The notes under the pieces: model-generated
What the model saw: the letters and a program-made list of their open reading frames with translations, nothing else
Told to the model about the DNA's origin: nothing
Databases searched by the model: none
Shown here: positions 32,412 through 40,993 of the stretch, piece by piece
Layout of the letters: every line of letters starts with the position of its first letter
How positions within the stretch are numbered: the first letter of the stretch is position 1
NCBI RefSeq assembly: GCF_039830095.1
Contig: NZ_CP142435.1
Location: 1,302,001-1,366,000, forward strand
Origin: Dolosigranulum savutiense
Lineage (GTDB): Bacteria > Bacillota > Bacilli > Lactobacillales > Carnobacteriaceae_A
Length of the DNA stretch: 64,000 nt
Reading direction: 5' to 3'
Program-made: the position numbers and the translations under genes

Positions 32412-35069
32412 ATGAAATATATACAGAGTCATGAATTAAGACAGTTATTTTTAGATTTTTTCAGTGAAAAAGGTCATAAGGTTGAACCAAGTGCCTCATT
32501 AGTGCCTGTAGATGATCCAACATTACTGTGGATTAACTCTGGGGTGGCGACGTTGAAGAAGTACTTCGATGGGCGTGTTGTTCCGGACAACCCTCGATTA
32601 GTTAATTCACAAAAAAGTATTCGGACGAATGATATCGATAATGTAGGGAAGACGGCCCGACACCATACATTATTTGAAATGTTAGGAAACTTTTCTATCG
32701 GGGATTATTTTAAAGAGGAAGCCATTATATGGGCATGGGAATTTTTAACAGATGAGAAGTGGTTAGCGATTGATCCAGCTCTTTTGTACGTGACGGTTTA
32801 TCCCGAAGATAAGCGGGCAAAAGAAATTTGGTCTGATGTGGTGGGCTTACCCGATGACCATATCATTGAAGAAGCCGGCAATTTCTGGGATATCGGGGAA
32901 GGTCCGAGTGGTCCAAACACAGAGATATTCTTCGATCGTGGACCAGATTATATGGCAGAGGATACGCCGGAAGAAGAACGCTATCCTGGCGGGGAAAATG
33001 AACAGTGGTTGGAGATTTGGAACTTAGTTTTCTCTCAGTTTAACCATAAGGCAGATGGAACTTATGAACCATTACCGAATAAAAATATTGATACGGGCAT
33101 GGGGTTAGAGCGAATGTTATCGGTTATCCAAGATGCGCCGACAAACTATGAGACCGATCTGTTCCTGCCAATTATCGAACAGACAGCTAAATTATCGGGT
33201 CAGTCATACGATCAGCCCATAAATAAGATGAGTTTCCGTGTGATTGCCGATCACATTCGAGCAGTTAGTTTCGCGATTGGAGATGGCGCGTTACCGTCCA
33301 ATGAAGGTCGTGGGTATGTGTTGCGACGTTTAATTCGTCGTGCCGTCATGCATGGTCGTAAATTAGGATTAGAAAACCCGTTCTTGTGGCAATTAGTCGA
33401 TGTAGTTGGTCAGATTACAGCCGATTACTATCCAGAAGTGGTCGATAAAAAAGACTTAATCGAACGTGTCATTAAAAATGAGGAAGAACGCTTCTTGACG
33501 ACTCTGGCAGAAGGAACGGAGCAGTTGACCGCTTTGGTAGAGCAATTGAAAGCTGCAGGAAAAGATCAAATTGATGGTGAGAGTGCCTTCCAATTGTATG
33601 ATACGTTTGGCTTCCCAGTTGAATTAACGGAAGAAATAGCGGCTGAAGATGGATTAAGTGTAGATCTTGAAGGATTTAGTCGAGAGATGGCGAAGCAAAA
33701 GGAACGAGCGCGTCAAGCACGTAGTTCAGAGCAGTCAATGGGGATCCAAAGTGACTTGTTAACGCGTTTGCACAAGGAGACACGTTTTGTCGGTTATGAG
33801 ACGCTTACTACGAAGGCAACTTTACTGGATATTGTAGCAGTTGATGAATTGGTTGATGCGATTGCTTTGGCGGATATTGCTGAAGAAGCGACTGTTCAAC
33901 TTGTCTTTGATCAGACACCGTTTTATAGTGAAAAAGGGGGACAAGTTGGGGATAAAGGGACCATTAAGGATGGTGATGGTCAAGTAGTTGCTCGCGTCTT
34001 TGATGTGAAGCCGGCACCAGCTGGTCAAGCGTTGCATCATATTGAATTAATAGCGCCAATTAAGACAGGTACAGTGTATGAATTAGCAGTTGACGTGACT
34101 GAGCGTCGTCTGACAGAAAAAAATCATACAGCTACCCACTTAATGCACCAAGCGTTGAAAGATGTTTTAGGAGATCATGCAAACCAAGCAGGGTCATTGG
34201 TCAACGACGATATATTACGCTTTGACTTTACGCATTTTTCAGCAGTCACATCGGAGGAACTGGCACGTATCGAACAAATTGTCAATGACTATATTTGGCA
34301 AAATATTGTTGTTGAAACGGTTGAAACAACGATTGATAAGGCAAAAGAAATGGGAGCTATGGCCCTCTTCGGTGAGAAATATGGCCAAGATGTTCGAGTG
34401 GTTAAGGTATCCGATTACTCACTTGAGCTATGTGGGGGAACGCACGTCGATCGTACTGGAGAAATTGGTCTCTTTAAGATTATTTCTGAATCTGGAATAG
34501 GTGCGGGGACACGTCGTATTATCGCCAAAACAAGCAAAGGAGCTTATGAGTACTTGGATAATCAACTAGCTACTTTGCGCCAGGCTGCGGACTTAAGTGG
34601 GGCCCAAACATTACTTGATGTACCTGAGCGTATTCAAGGCTTACAAGGCAAAATTACTGGCCTAGAACGTGAAAATGAATCTCTCAGCCAAAAACTGGCT
34701 AATAACGAAGCAGCGGAACTCTTCACAGAGACTATTGCTATTGCAGATGTGACGCTGATTGCTCAAGAAGCTCATGTGAAAGATATGGACGCTTTACGTC
34801 AATTAGCTGATAAGTGGAAACAAGAAAACCCCTCTGATATCTTAGTTCTTGGTTTACGTGATGAGGATAAAGTCAACTTAATTGTTGCCATGAATGATAA
34901 CGTAATAGGCAAAGGCTTAAAAGCTGGGGACTTGATTAAACATATCGTCTCCTTCGTTGGTGGTGGCGGTGGCGGTCGTCCTGATTTAGCACAAGCGGGT
35001 GGTAAGAACCCAGCAGGACTACCAAAAGCTCTGGACGAAGCAGAAAAATGGGTAGCTGAACGTTTGTAA
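32412..35069 (+). CDS. alaS: Alanyl-tRNA synthetase
   Basis: Charges tRNA-Ala with alanine. The 885-residue enzyme has ELRQLFLDFFSEKGHKVEPS at the start, the class II catalytic core with KYFDGRVVPDNPRLVNSQKS and GNFSIGDYFKEEAI, GMGLERM, the editing-domain zinc motif HTATHLMHQAL with later ELCGGTHVDRTGEIG, and a C-terminal domain containing VGGGGGGRPDLAQAGG. ATG 32412 matches the family start; the frame is open upstream through the leader, but that part overlaps the T-box-like element. GAGGAG lies a rather long 14 bases before the ATG. The gene is followed by ireB-ruvX, the usual Firmicutes order. Confidence 0.96.
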   Translation: MKYIQSHELRQLFLDFFSEKGHKVEPSASLVPVDDPTLLWINSGVATLKKYFDGRVVPDNPRLVNSQKSIRTNDIDNVGKTARHHTLFEMLGNFSIGDYFKEEAIIWAWEFLTDEKWLAIDPALLYVTVYPEDKRAKEIWSDVVGLPDDHIIEEAGNFWDIGEGPSGPNTEIFFDRGPDYMAEDTPEEERYPGGENEQWLEIWNLVFSQFNHKADGTYEPLPNKNIDTGMGLERMLSVIQDAPTNYETDLFLPIIEQTAKLSGQSYDQPINKMSFRVIADHIRAVSFAIGDGALPSNEGRGYVLRRLIRRAVMHGRKLGLENPFLWQLVDVVGQITADYYPEVVDKKDLIERVIKNEEERFLTTLAEGTEQLTALVEQLKAAGKDQIDGESAFQLYDTFGFPVELTEEIAAEDGLSVDLEGFSREMAKQKERARQARSSEQSMGIQSDLLTRLHKETRFVGYETLTTKATLLDIVAVDELVDAIALADIAEEATVQLVFDQTPFYSEKGGQVGDKGTIKDGDGQVVARVFDVKPAPAGQALHHIELIAPIKTGTVYELAVDVTERRLTEKNHTATHLMHQALKDVLGDHANQAGSLVNDDILRFDFTHFSAVTSEELARIEQIVNDYIWQNIVVETVETTIDKAKEMGAMALFGEKYGQDVRVVKVSDYSLELCGGTHVDRTGEIGLFKIISESGIGAGTRRIIAKTSKGAYEYLDNQLATLRQAADLSGAQTLLDVPERIQGLQGKITGLERENESLSQKLANNEAAELFTETIAIADVTLIAQEAHVKDMDALRQLADKWKQENPSDILVLGLRDEDKVNLIVAMNDNVIGKGLKAGDLIKHIVSFVGGGGGGRPDLAQAGGKNPAGLPKALDEAEKWVAERL

Positions 35070-35191
35070 TAAAAACTTAATATAGTTAACGCTAAAAATA
35101 GATGATTTTTTGAACGATTTATCATACAATAAAGGTCAGTGGACTATTTTATAAATGAGACGGACTAAGTAAGTTAGAGTGGAGGGGTCGT

Positions 35192-35452
35192 ATGTCACAT
35201 AATGATCATACTGTCAGATTTCGTGTCGAGAACAACGATGAAAATGAAGTAAGCATCACGCTAAAAGCAGTATATAAGGCACTCTCAGAGAAAGGGTATC
35301 ATCCGATTAATCAAATTGTAGGGTATCTATTATCGGGAGATCCAGCCTATATTCCGCGACACAATGATGCGCGTAATTTAATTAAGCGCCATGAACGCGA
35401 TGAAATCTTAGAGGAATTGGTAACACACTACCTAGAAGATAGTCAACGATAA
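35192..35452 (+). CDS. ireB: IreB family regulatory phosphoprotein
   Basis: An 86-residue cytosolic protein of the IreB (formerly DUF965/YrzL) family. In enterococci it is phosphorylated by the PASTA kinase IreK on N-terminal threonines and modulates cell-wall stress tolerance; that is established for the family, not shown here. The sequence has [10 protein letters not shown] near the start with a candidate threonine, then [20 protein letters not shown] and [18 protein letters not shown]. The stop overlaps the ruvX start by one base, as is usual. Confidence 0.93.
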   Translation: MSHNDHTVRFRVENNDENEVSITLKAVYKALSEKGYHPINQIVGYLLSGDPAYIPRHNDARNLIKRHERDEILEELVTHYLEDSQR

Positions 35453-35871
35453 TGCGACTCATGGGACTCGATGTTGGCTCGAAGACGGTCGGTGTAGCGG
35501 TGAGTGATTTACTTGGATGGACGGCACAAGGGGTTGAAGTTATTCCTATTAATGAGGCAAAAGATCAGTTTGGCCTTGAGCGCCTGACAGAACTTGTTCA
35601 GGAGTATCAAGTGGACGGATTTGTCTTAGGTCTGCCGAAGAATATGGATGGATCAATCGGCCCGCGTGCGGAAGCTGCCCAGATGTACGGGGAGAAGTTA
35701 ACCGATCGCTTCGGCTTGCCCGTATATTTTCAAGATGAACGCCTCACAACTATGCAAGTCAATCGAATGATGATTGAAGAAGGGAATGTCTCTCGAGCTA
35801 AGCGGAAGCAAGTTGTTGATAAATTAGCAGCCGTTATAATTTTACAAACCTATATGGATCGAAACACATAG
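35452..35871 (+). CDS. ruvX: Holliday junction resolvase-like RuvX (YqgF)
   Basis: A 139-residue RNase H-fold protein of the YqgF/RuvX family, implicated in 16S rRNA 5' processing and Holliday junction resolution. [19 protein letters not shown] holds the first catalytic aspartate, then [36 protein letters not shown] with the Glu/Arg pair, and the C-terminal [18 protein letters not shown] with a further aspartate. It overlaps ireB and is followed after 15 bases by the DUF1292 gene. Confidence 0.94.
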   Translation: MRLMGLDVGSKTVGVAVSDLLGWTAQGVEVIPINEAKDQFGLERLTELVQEYQVDGFVLGLPKNMDGSIGPRAEAAQMYGEKLTDRFGLPVYFQDERLTTMQVNRMMIEEGNVSRAKRKQVVDKLAAVIILQTYMDRNT

Positions 35872-35886
35872 AAAGTTGGAAAACAA

Positions 35887-36189
35887 ATGACTGAAGAACA
35901 TAATCACGATCATAACCACGATCACGACTATATTACATTAATTGATGAGGAAGGTAACGAAGAGCTTCACGAAATTTTATTTACATTCGAATCAGATGAT
36001 TTCAATCGCTCATATGTACTTTTATTCCCAGCTGGTACAGAAGAAGGCGAAGAAGTTGAATTGAAAGCATTCGCGTATGATGAAGCAGAAGGTGGCTTAG
36101 AAGGTAAATTACTTCCGATTGAATCTGATGAAGAATGGGATATGGTTGAGGAAGTATTGAACACATTTATTGAAGATGAAGATTTATAA
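35887..36189 (+). CDS. DUF1292 family protein with His/Asp-rich N-terminus
   Basis: A 100-residue acidic protein of the DUF1292 (YrzB) family, conserved behind ruvX in Firmicutes and without a firm function. The family core is YITLIDEEGNEELHEILFTF followed by a beta-rich acidic part. Unusual here is the start, EEHNHDHNHDHDY, an alternation of histidine with asparagine or aspartate that could bind transition metals. The ribosome-binding site is weak (GTTGGAAA), which may mean coupling to ruvX. Confidence 0.88.
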   Translation: MTEEHNHDHNHDHDYITLIDEEGNEELHEILFTFESDDFNRSYVLLFPAGTEEGEEVELKAFAYDEAEGGLEGKLLPIESDEEWDMVEEVLNTFIEDEDL

Positions 36190-36210
36190 AGCGTCTATTC
36201 GCATGACTCG

Positions 36211-36242
36211 AGAAAACCGTGTATAAAAGTACACGGTTTTCT
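36211..36242. terminator. Terminator after DUF1292 gene
   Basis: AGAAAACCGTGTA (36211-36223) pairs perfectly with TACACGGTTTTCT (36230-36242). It ends the alaS-ireB-ruvX-DUF1292 stretch. Confidence 0.85.
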
Positions 36243-36258
36243 AACAGTTATGTATTTT

Positions 36259-36286
36259 TTGACGGGGATATAAATTTGTGTATAAT
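36259..36286 (+). promoter_or_regulatory. mltG promoter
   Basis: TTGACG (36259-36264) and TATAAT (36281-36286) are separated by 16 bases, about 40 bases before mltG. Confidence 0.75.
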
Positions 36287-36324
36287 AAGATAGATAGAAA
36301 AATTATGAAAAGGATGTAAGTATT

Positions 36325-37425
36325 ATGCCGAAGGAGAGTTCTCCAAAGACAGTCAGAAAAATCGTACTGATTATTGTGGCGATCTTATTTGTTTTATTAA
36401 TTATCTTGGGCTTTAGCGGGTATCGTTATTGGAATCGGTCACTTGAAGCAAAAGACCCAACCAATACAGAATTAGTGGATATTAATATTCCATCTGGGGC
36501 GACACGCTCGGATATTGCCCGGATTTTAGAAGAAAATAATATTATTGAAAGTGCGGTTGTTTTCAATGCGCATTCACGCTTGAATGATGTTGAAGGCTTC
36601 CAAGCAGGCGATTATGAATTATCGCCAGCGATGTCTGTTGAAGAGATTACAACTCTTCTGACGCAAGCTAGCGGTGGTATTGATCCGAATAATATATTTA
36701 AAGTGTTAATTCCAGAAGGGTACATGTTAGAACAAATTGCGGAAGTAATTGGTCAAGAGACCGAATATTCTGCGGAAGAATTTATGGCGCTTGTTCAGGA
36801 TGAGGAATATCTAGAAGAATTATCGGGTGACTTCAGTGAGCTATTGGAAGAGACCCTTAAAATTGATGAGACACGCTATAAATTAGAAGGCTACCTTTAC
36901 CCAGCAACTTATGAATTCGAGCAAGGCGAATCATTAAAGAGTATGGTAAATAAAATGGTCGCGCGAATGAATCAAGAAATCCAGCAATATAGTGAAGAAA
37001 TCAAAGCGTCACGCTTTAATATTCATGAACTATTGACGTTAGCGTCTATTATTGAGCGAGAAGGGGTTACGACAGAAGATCGTCATTTGATTTCGGGTGT
37101 TTTCCATAACCGTTTAGATGAAGGTATGCCATTGCAGACAGATATTAGTATTCTTTATGCACATAATGAACACCGCGAAGATGTTTATTTAACGGATTTA
37201 GAGATTGATTCTCCCTATAATTCTTATGCAAATCCAGGATTAATTATTGGTCCGGTAAACAGTCCATCAGGTGAAGCGATTGAATCTGCGTTGAATCCAG
37301 AAGAATCCAATTACTTGTACTTCTTAGCTAATTTACAGACAGGTGAAGTTTACTATGCGGAGACGTATGAAGAACACTTGCAACTAAAAGCTGAACACTT
37401 GGATAATGTTGATTCAGAAGGTTAA
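36325..37425 (+). CDS. mltG: Endolytic murein transglycosylase
   Basis: Membrane-anchored enzyme cutting nascent glycan strands and so setting their length. The 366-residue protein has a short cytosolic start, one transmembrane helix (IVLIIVAILFVLLIILGFSG), a LysM-like region with IPSGATRSDIARILEENNII, and the YceG domain with EGYLYPATYEF, LLTLASIIEREGVT including the catalytic glutamate, VFHNRLDEGMPLQTDISILY and SPYNSYANPGL. Length and order match the family. Confidence 0.94.
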   Translation: MPKESSPKTVRKIVLIIVAILFVLLIILGFSGYRYWNRSLEAKDPTNTELVDINIPSGATRSDIARILEENNIIESAVVFNAHSRLNDVEGFQAGDYELSPAMSVEEITTLLTQASGGIDPNNIFKVLIPEGYMLEQIAEVIGQETEYSAEEFMALVQDEEYLEELSGDFSELLEETLKIDETRYKLEGYLYPATYEFEQGESLKSMVNKMVARMNQEIQQYSEEIKASRFNIHELLTLASIIEREGVTTEDRHLISGVFHNRLDEGMPLQTDISILYAHNEHREDVYLTDLEIDSPYNSYANPGLIIGPVNSPSGEAIESALNPEESNYLYFLANLQTGEVYYAETYEEHLQLKAEHLDNVDSEG

Positions 37426-37483
37426 TAATGGGGGAAAGACCAGCGTAAGAAGGTACAGATGAAATAGTAAAGTATATGACAAG

Positions 37484-37518
37484 GAAAGACATTGAGGCGG
37501 CGTGCCCCAGTGTCTTTC
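37484..37518. other. Hairpin between mltG and udk
   Basis: GAAAGACATTGAGGC and GCCCCAGTGTCTTTC form a 15-base-pair stem with a few G-U pairs and a five-base loop. No T run follows, so it is not a classical intrinsic terminator. It could be a processing or attenuation element ahead of udk. Confidence 0.5.
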
Positions 37519-37559
37519 AAAGTGAACAGAAACTAAAATAGATGCGAGGAAGATAAGTT

Positions 37560-38186
37560 ATGAGTGAAGGGCCAGTTATTATTGGCGTAACAGGCGGTTC
37601 TGGAAGTGGTAAGACCAGTGTATGTCGAGAGATATTTAAACAATTTCAAGGGAAATCCATTATGATGCTCGAGCATGATTCTTATTACAAGGATCAGAGT
37701 CATATGAGTTTTGAAGAGCGATTAGAGACCAATTATGACCATCCCTTAGCGTTCGATACCGATCTATTGATTGAACAATTAAAACAATTGATGGCCGGTG
37801 AAGCAGTAGATATCCCGGTATATGATTATACGAATCATACGCGAAGTGAAGAAGTGATTCATCAAGAACCGAAAGAAGTGATTATTCTAGAAGGAATCAT
37901 GATTTTGGAAAATCAGCGGTTGCGTGATTTGATGGATATCAAGATTTTTGTCGATACGGATGATGATTTACGTATTATTCGCCGGATTCAGCGCGATATG
38001 ACAGAGCGTGGGCGATCTTTAGATAGTATCATTGATCAATATCTCGGTGTGGTGAAGAAAATGCATGAACAATTTATTGAACCTACGAAGAAATATGCTG
38101 ATGTGATCATTCCAGAAGGGGCTCATAATACCGTTGCCATTGATTTAATGGTTTCAAAAATTCGTATGATCTTAAATGCGCATTGA
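37560..38186 (+). CDS. udk: Uridine kinase
   Basis: Phosphorylates uridine and cytidine to the monophosphates in pyrimidine salvage. The 208-residue protein has the P-loop [18 protein letters not shown], the [17 protein letters not shown] stretch with the substrate-binding aspartate and tyrosines, [25 protein letters not shown] and [20 protein letters not shown]. All are standard for Udk. It lies between mltG and greA, a common neighbourhood in this group. Confidence 0.96.
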   Translation: MSEGPVIIGVTGGSGSGKTSVCREIFKQFQGKSIMMLEHDSYYKDQSHMSFEERLETNYDHPLAFDTDLLIEQLKQLMAGEAVDIPVYDYTNHTRSEEVIHQEPKEVIILEGIMILENQRLRDLMDIKIFVDTDDDLRIIRRIQRDMTERGRSLDSIIDQYLGVVKKMHEQFIEPTKKYADVIIPEGAHNTVAIDLMVSKIRMILNAH

Positions 38187-38244
38187 TTATGTTAAGTTTA
38201 TTGACTAGCAGAAAATGACAAATTGATATAAGGTGGAGAAAATG

Positions 38245-38721
38245 ATGACAGAAGAAAAAGTTTATCCAATGACCGAAGAAGGTAAAGAAAAAATAGAGCA
38301 AGAACTGGAAGAGTTAAAAACAGTTAAGCGAAAAGAAGTGGTTGAGCGCATTAAAGTGGCGCGAAGTTTTGGTGATTTGTCAGAGAACTCAGAATATGAA
38401 TCAGCCAAAGACGAGCAAGCGTTTATCGAAGGGCGTATTTCAACATTGCAACATATGCTACAAAATGTTGAAATTATTGATAGCTCTAAGACAAAAGAAG
38501 GCGTAGTAGCATTAGGTCGTACAGTGAAGTTTAAAGAATTGCCAGATGGAATTGAAGAAGAATACATTATTGTTGGAAAAGCTGAAAGTGATCCATTCGA
38601 AGGTAAAATCTCCAATGAATCACCAATTGCTGAGGCATTAATGGGCAAAAAAGTTGGGGACAAAGTATCTATCGAAACGCCTGGCGGTGCGATGGATGTT
38701 GAGATTATAGAGGTTGATTAA
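38245..38721 (+). CDS. greA: Transcription elongation factor GreA
   Basis: Inserts its coiled coil into the RNA polymerase secondary channel to rescue backtracked complexes. The 158-residue protein shows the N-terminal coiled coil with [36 protein letters not shown] carrying the acidic tip residues, and the FKBP-like C-domain ending in the [11 protein letters not shown] stretch. ATG 38245 gives the usual length; ATG 38242 and GTG 38233 are possible alternatives within an AAGGTGGAG site. Confidence 0.95.
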   Translation: MTEEKVYPMTEEGKEKIEQELEELKTVKRKEVVERIKVARSFGDLSENSEYESAKDEQAFIEGRISTLQHMLQNVEIIDSSKTKEGVVALGRTVKFKELPDGIEEEYIIVGKAESDPFEGKISNESPIAEALMGKKVGDKVSIETPGGAMDVEIIEVD

Positions 38722-38761
38722 TAATTAAAATAGCTTAAGAAATACCGGCTCTACAGCTTTT

Positions 38762-38799
38762 GGTGTTGGTGAGGATTTTCCTTGCTAGCACCTTTTTTT
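38762..38799 (+). terminator. greA terminator
   Basis: GGTGTTGGTGAGG and CCTTGCTAGCACC form a 13-position stem with G-U pairs around an ATTTT loop, then seven T. Confidence 0.85.
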
Positions 38800-39068
38800 A
38801 TGTGTGAACCTAAAAATATGTGAGCTGTCCTTGCTGGGATAAGAAGAGCATTATTATCTTGAGCTAAAAAAGCAACGATTTCAAGGTGAGGTTTGCGGAC
38901 AAAGGTTTATTGCTCAATTGTTACTATCAAAACGATAATTTGGGGGCTTAGTGGTTCTACTTAATACAAGAGGCCTGTTCCTATAGCATACAATGCCTGA
39001 AAGATTTGAAAGCTAAATATTCTTCTTAAGGTGTATTTATAAAGTAAGGTGAAGAAAGGGAGGATATT
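38800..39068. other. Intergenic stretch without a recognised gene
   Basis: Apart from the GAAAGGGAGG ribosome-binding site for radC at its end, I see no convincing ORF, RNA structure or repeat here. A promoter for radC presumably lies within it but no clear consensus pair stands out. Confidence 0.5.
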
Positions 39069-39755
39069 ATGGCAGAGGTAGATAGTTTCCAGTCAATTCC
39101 AAAAGATTTAAGACCCAGGGAACGGTTGATTCAATATGGTGAGGAAGCTTTAAGTAACCATGAGCTACTTGCTATTTTATTACGAACAGGAACGAAACAA
39201 ATGAATGTAATGGAGCTATCCATGCATATTTTGAGTCAAGTGGGGAATTTGAATGGTTTTCGCTCGGTGTCCTATGAAGAATTGCTAGAGCTTCCGGGGA
39301 TTGGGCAAGCGAAGGCAGTAGCGTTGTTATCAGCGATTGAGCTAGGCAAGCGTATTAACCGATCGACCCAAATTAAGGAAGGGACCGTAACATCTAGTCG
39401 CTGGATCGGGCAGTTATTGATCGATGAAATTGGTGGTCTTTTTCAAGAAAATGTGATTGCTGTGTATCTTAATACTAAAAATGAAATTATAAAAAAATCA
39501 ATTATCTTCAAAGGATCGCTCAATAGTTCAGTGGCACATCCGCGAGAAATTTTTCGGGAAGCAGTGAAGTGTTCAGCAGCTCGTATTATCATTGGACACA
39601 ATCATCCATCTGGTAATCCAGAGCCGTCAGAGGCAGATTATTCCTTCACGAAGCGGTTGATTGAAGCAGGCGATATTATAGGGATTCACTTATTGGATCA
39701 TATTATTGTGGGAGAAAATGAGTTTGTTAGCTTGAAAGAAGAAGGTTTTTTCTAG
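39069..39755 (+). CDS. radC: RadC family JAB-domain protein
   Basis: A 228-residue protein with an N-terminal helix-hairpin-helix part (ELLELPGIGQAKAVALLSAI) and a C-terminal JAB/MPN metalloprotease-like domain with the zinc motif HNHPSGNPEPSEAD near residue 180. Despite the name its role in DNA repair is doubtful; the activity is not established. In many Firmicutes radC precedes mreB-mreC-mreD; here mreB is absent and mreC lies about 3.3 kb downstream. Confidence 0.93.
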   Translation: MAEVDSFQSIPKDLRPRERLIQYGEEALSNHELLAILLRTGTKQMNVMELSMHILSQVGNLNGFRSVSYEELLELPGIGQAKAVALLSAIELGKRINRSTQIKEGTVTSSRWIGQLLIDEIGGLFQENVIAVYLNTKNEIIKKSIIFKGSLNSSVAHPREIFREAVKCSAARIIIGHNHPSGNPEPSEADYSFTKRLIEAGDIIGIHLLDHIIVGENEFVSLKEEGFF

Positions 39756-39827
39756 GAGATTCTGGTCATTTCTTACAATATGTAGTATCATATTACGTGT
39801 AGAGAATAGCTATAGAAAGGATTGCCT

Positions 39828-40004
39828 ATGATTTTACATATTATTTTTCAAGTAATTTTGATTGGTTTAGCAGGGATGGCGCTATTGACAATTGGTCCAT
39901 CTACGACAGAGATGGTGATTACAGGAACTGTTTACGTTATTTTATCTTTATTGTTAGCAGGGCTAGCTGATAAAATTAATAACCGTAAGCCACCTAGACA
40001 TTAA
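39828..40004 (+). CDS. Small two-helix membrane protein (58 aa)
   Basis: The 58-residue ORF has ATG 39828 six bases after GAAAGG. It contains two hydrophobic stretches (IIFQVILIGLAGMALLTIG and MVITGTVYVILSLLLAGL) joined by a short polar PSTTE turn, and a basic tail (KINNRKPPRH), suggesting an N-out/C-in or hairpin topology. I do not recognise the family. It sits 70 bases after radC and before a bidirectional terminator. Confidence 0.7.
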   Translation: MILHIIFQVILIGLAGMALLTIGPSTTEMVITGTVYVILSLLLAGLADKINNRKPPRH

Positions 40005-40009
40005 GAAAG

Positions 40010-40043
40010 AAAAGGAGCTCACTTATCTTGGTGAGCTCCTTTT
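40010..40043. terminator. Bidirectional terminator
   Basis: AAAAGGAGCTCAC (40010-40022) pairs perfectly with GTGAGCTCCTTTT (40031-40043), placed between the convergent small-membrane-protein gene and the VanY-like gene. Confidence 0.9.
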
Positions 40044-40048
40044 CATCA

Positions 40049-40867
40049 CTAGTCTTCCATTTCTTCGTGAATAACAAGGTCAATAATGCCTAATTCAGCT
40101 AAATATTCTTCATAAGTCAATTCACGCTCATGCAGAAGTTGCGCCATTTCTTTTCCGACGTAGCGGAAGTGCCATGGTTCATACATGTAACCTGTAATAT
40201 GTTCTTTGCCTTGGAGATAACGTAGAATAAAACCGAAGCGGAAGGCATTTTCGGCAATCCATTTGCCTTCTTCTGTCTCGCCAAATGCTTGGGATAACTC
40301 ATAATTAACAGCAGCACTAGTCACATCCATAGCTAATCCGGTCTGGTGTTCGCTGTGACCGGGTTGAGCACTGAACTTACTTGCGGCCTCTTGACCATGC
40401 TGAGCTACATAGTTATTGTATAAAGTGTCTTGTGTTTGGTATGAGCGATAACCACTGAGGGCATAGAGATCATGGCCGGCTCGTTTAGCGGCATCGAATA
40501 GTTGAGTCAATTGATCCGATGCGACTTTATTCATCTGGTTTACTTCCAGCATTTCACTGATAGTAGGAACATCAACAGTCACTAAGTTGTCTGGGACAAA
40601 ATCTTCTGCTAGTCCATATTCTTTATTCACAAGCACCCATTGATTATCAGCTTCAAATACAGATTCAGCCAATTCTTCTTTTACAAAACTATATTCATCA
40701 AAAATAGATGTCTGTTCGGAGGTATCTACTGTTGAGTCAGTTGATTCATGAGTAGCTTCGTCGGTGCTGTCTGGGGGTGTTTGTTCACTCGTCATCGTTT
40801 GGCGACATCCCACTAACATTAATGATAAACTAACTGATGCTAGAATATAAGAGAAATTTTTTTTCAT
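40049..40867 (-). CDS. VanY-like D-alanyl-D-alanine carboxypeptidase, lipoprotein
   Basis: Peptidase family M15B enzyme that trims D-Ala from peptidoglycan stem peptides at the outer face of the membrane. The 272-residue protein has a lipoprotein signal with lipobox LVGC (Cys 21), a Ser/Thr/Glu-rich linker, and the catalytic domain with LSGYRSYQTQDTLY, PGHSEHQTGLAMDVT holding the zinc histidine and aspartate, and YEPWHFRYVGK with the last histidine. It is in opposite orientation to its left neighbour and has no vancomycin-resistance genes around it, so housekeeping wall trimming is more likely than resistance. Confidence 0.92.
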   Translation of the reverse strand: MKKNFSYILASVSLSLMLVGCRQTMTSEQTPPDSTDEATHESTDSTVDTSEQTSIFDEYSFVKEELAESVFEADNQWVLVNKEYGLAEDFVPDNLVTVDVPTISEMLEVNQMNKVASDQLTQLFDAAKRAGHDLYALSGYRSYQTQDTLYNNYVAQHGQEAASKFSAQPGHSEHQTGLAMDVTSAAVNYELSQAFGETEEGKWIAENAFRFGFILRYLQGKEHITGYMYEPWHFRYVGKEMAQLLHERELTYEEYLAELGIIDLVIHEEMED

Positions 40868-40940
40868 TCGGTTTTCCGTCCTTTTTAGTCATTATTTTTA
40901 AGTGTAGCATAAATACGGCTTAAAGGGAACCTAAATTAGA

Positions 40941-40970
40941 AAGCGCGCTAACCAATTTGTTAACGCGCTT
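40941..40970 (-). terminator. Terminator after dsdA
   Basis: AAGCGCGCTAAC and GTTAACGCGCTT form a 12-position stem with one mismatch, just beyond the dsdA stop. It also lies before the VanY-like gene. Confidence 0.65.
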
Positions 40971-40993
40971 AATTGTTTATAGATATGTTTTAA

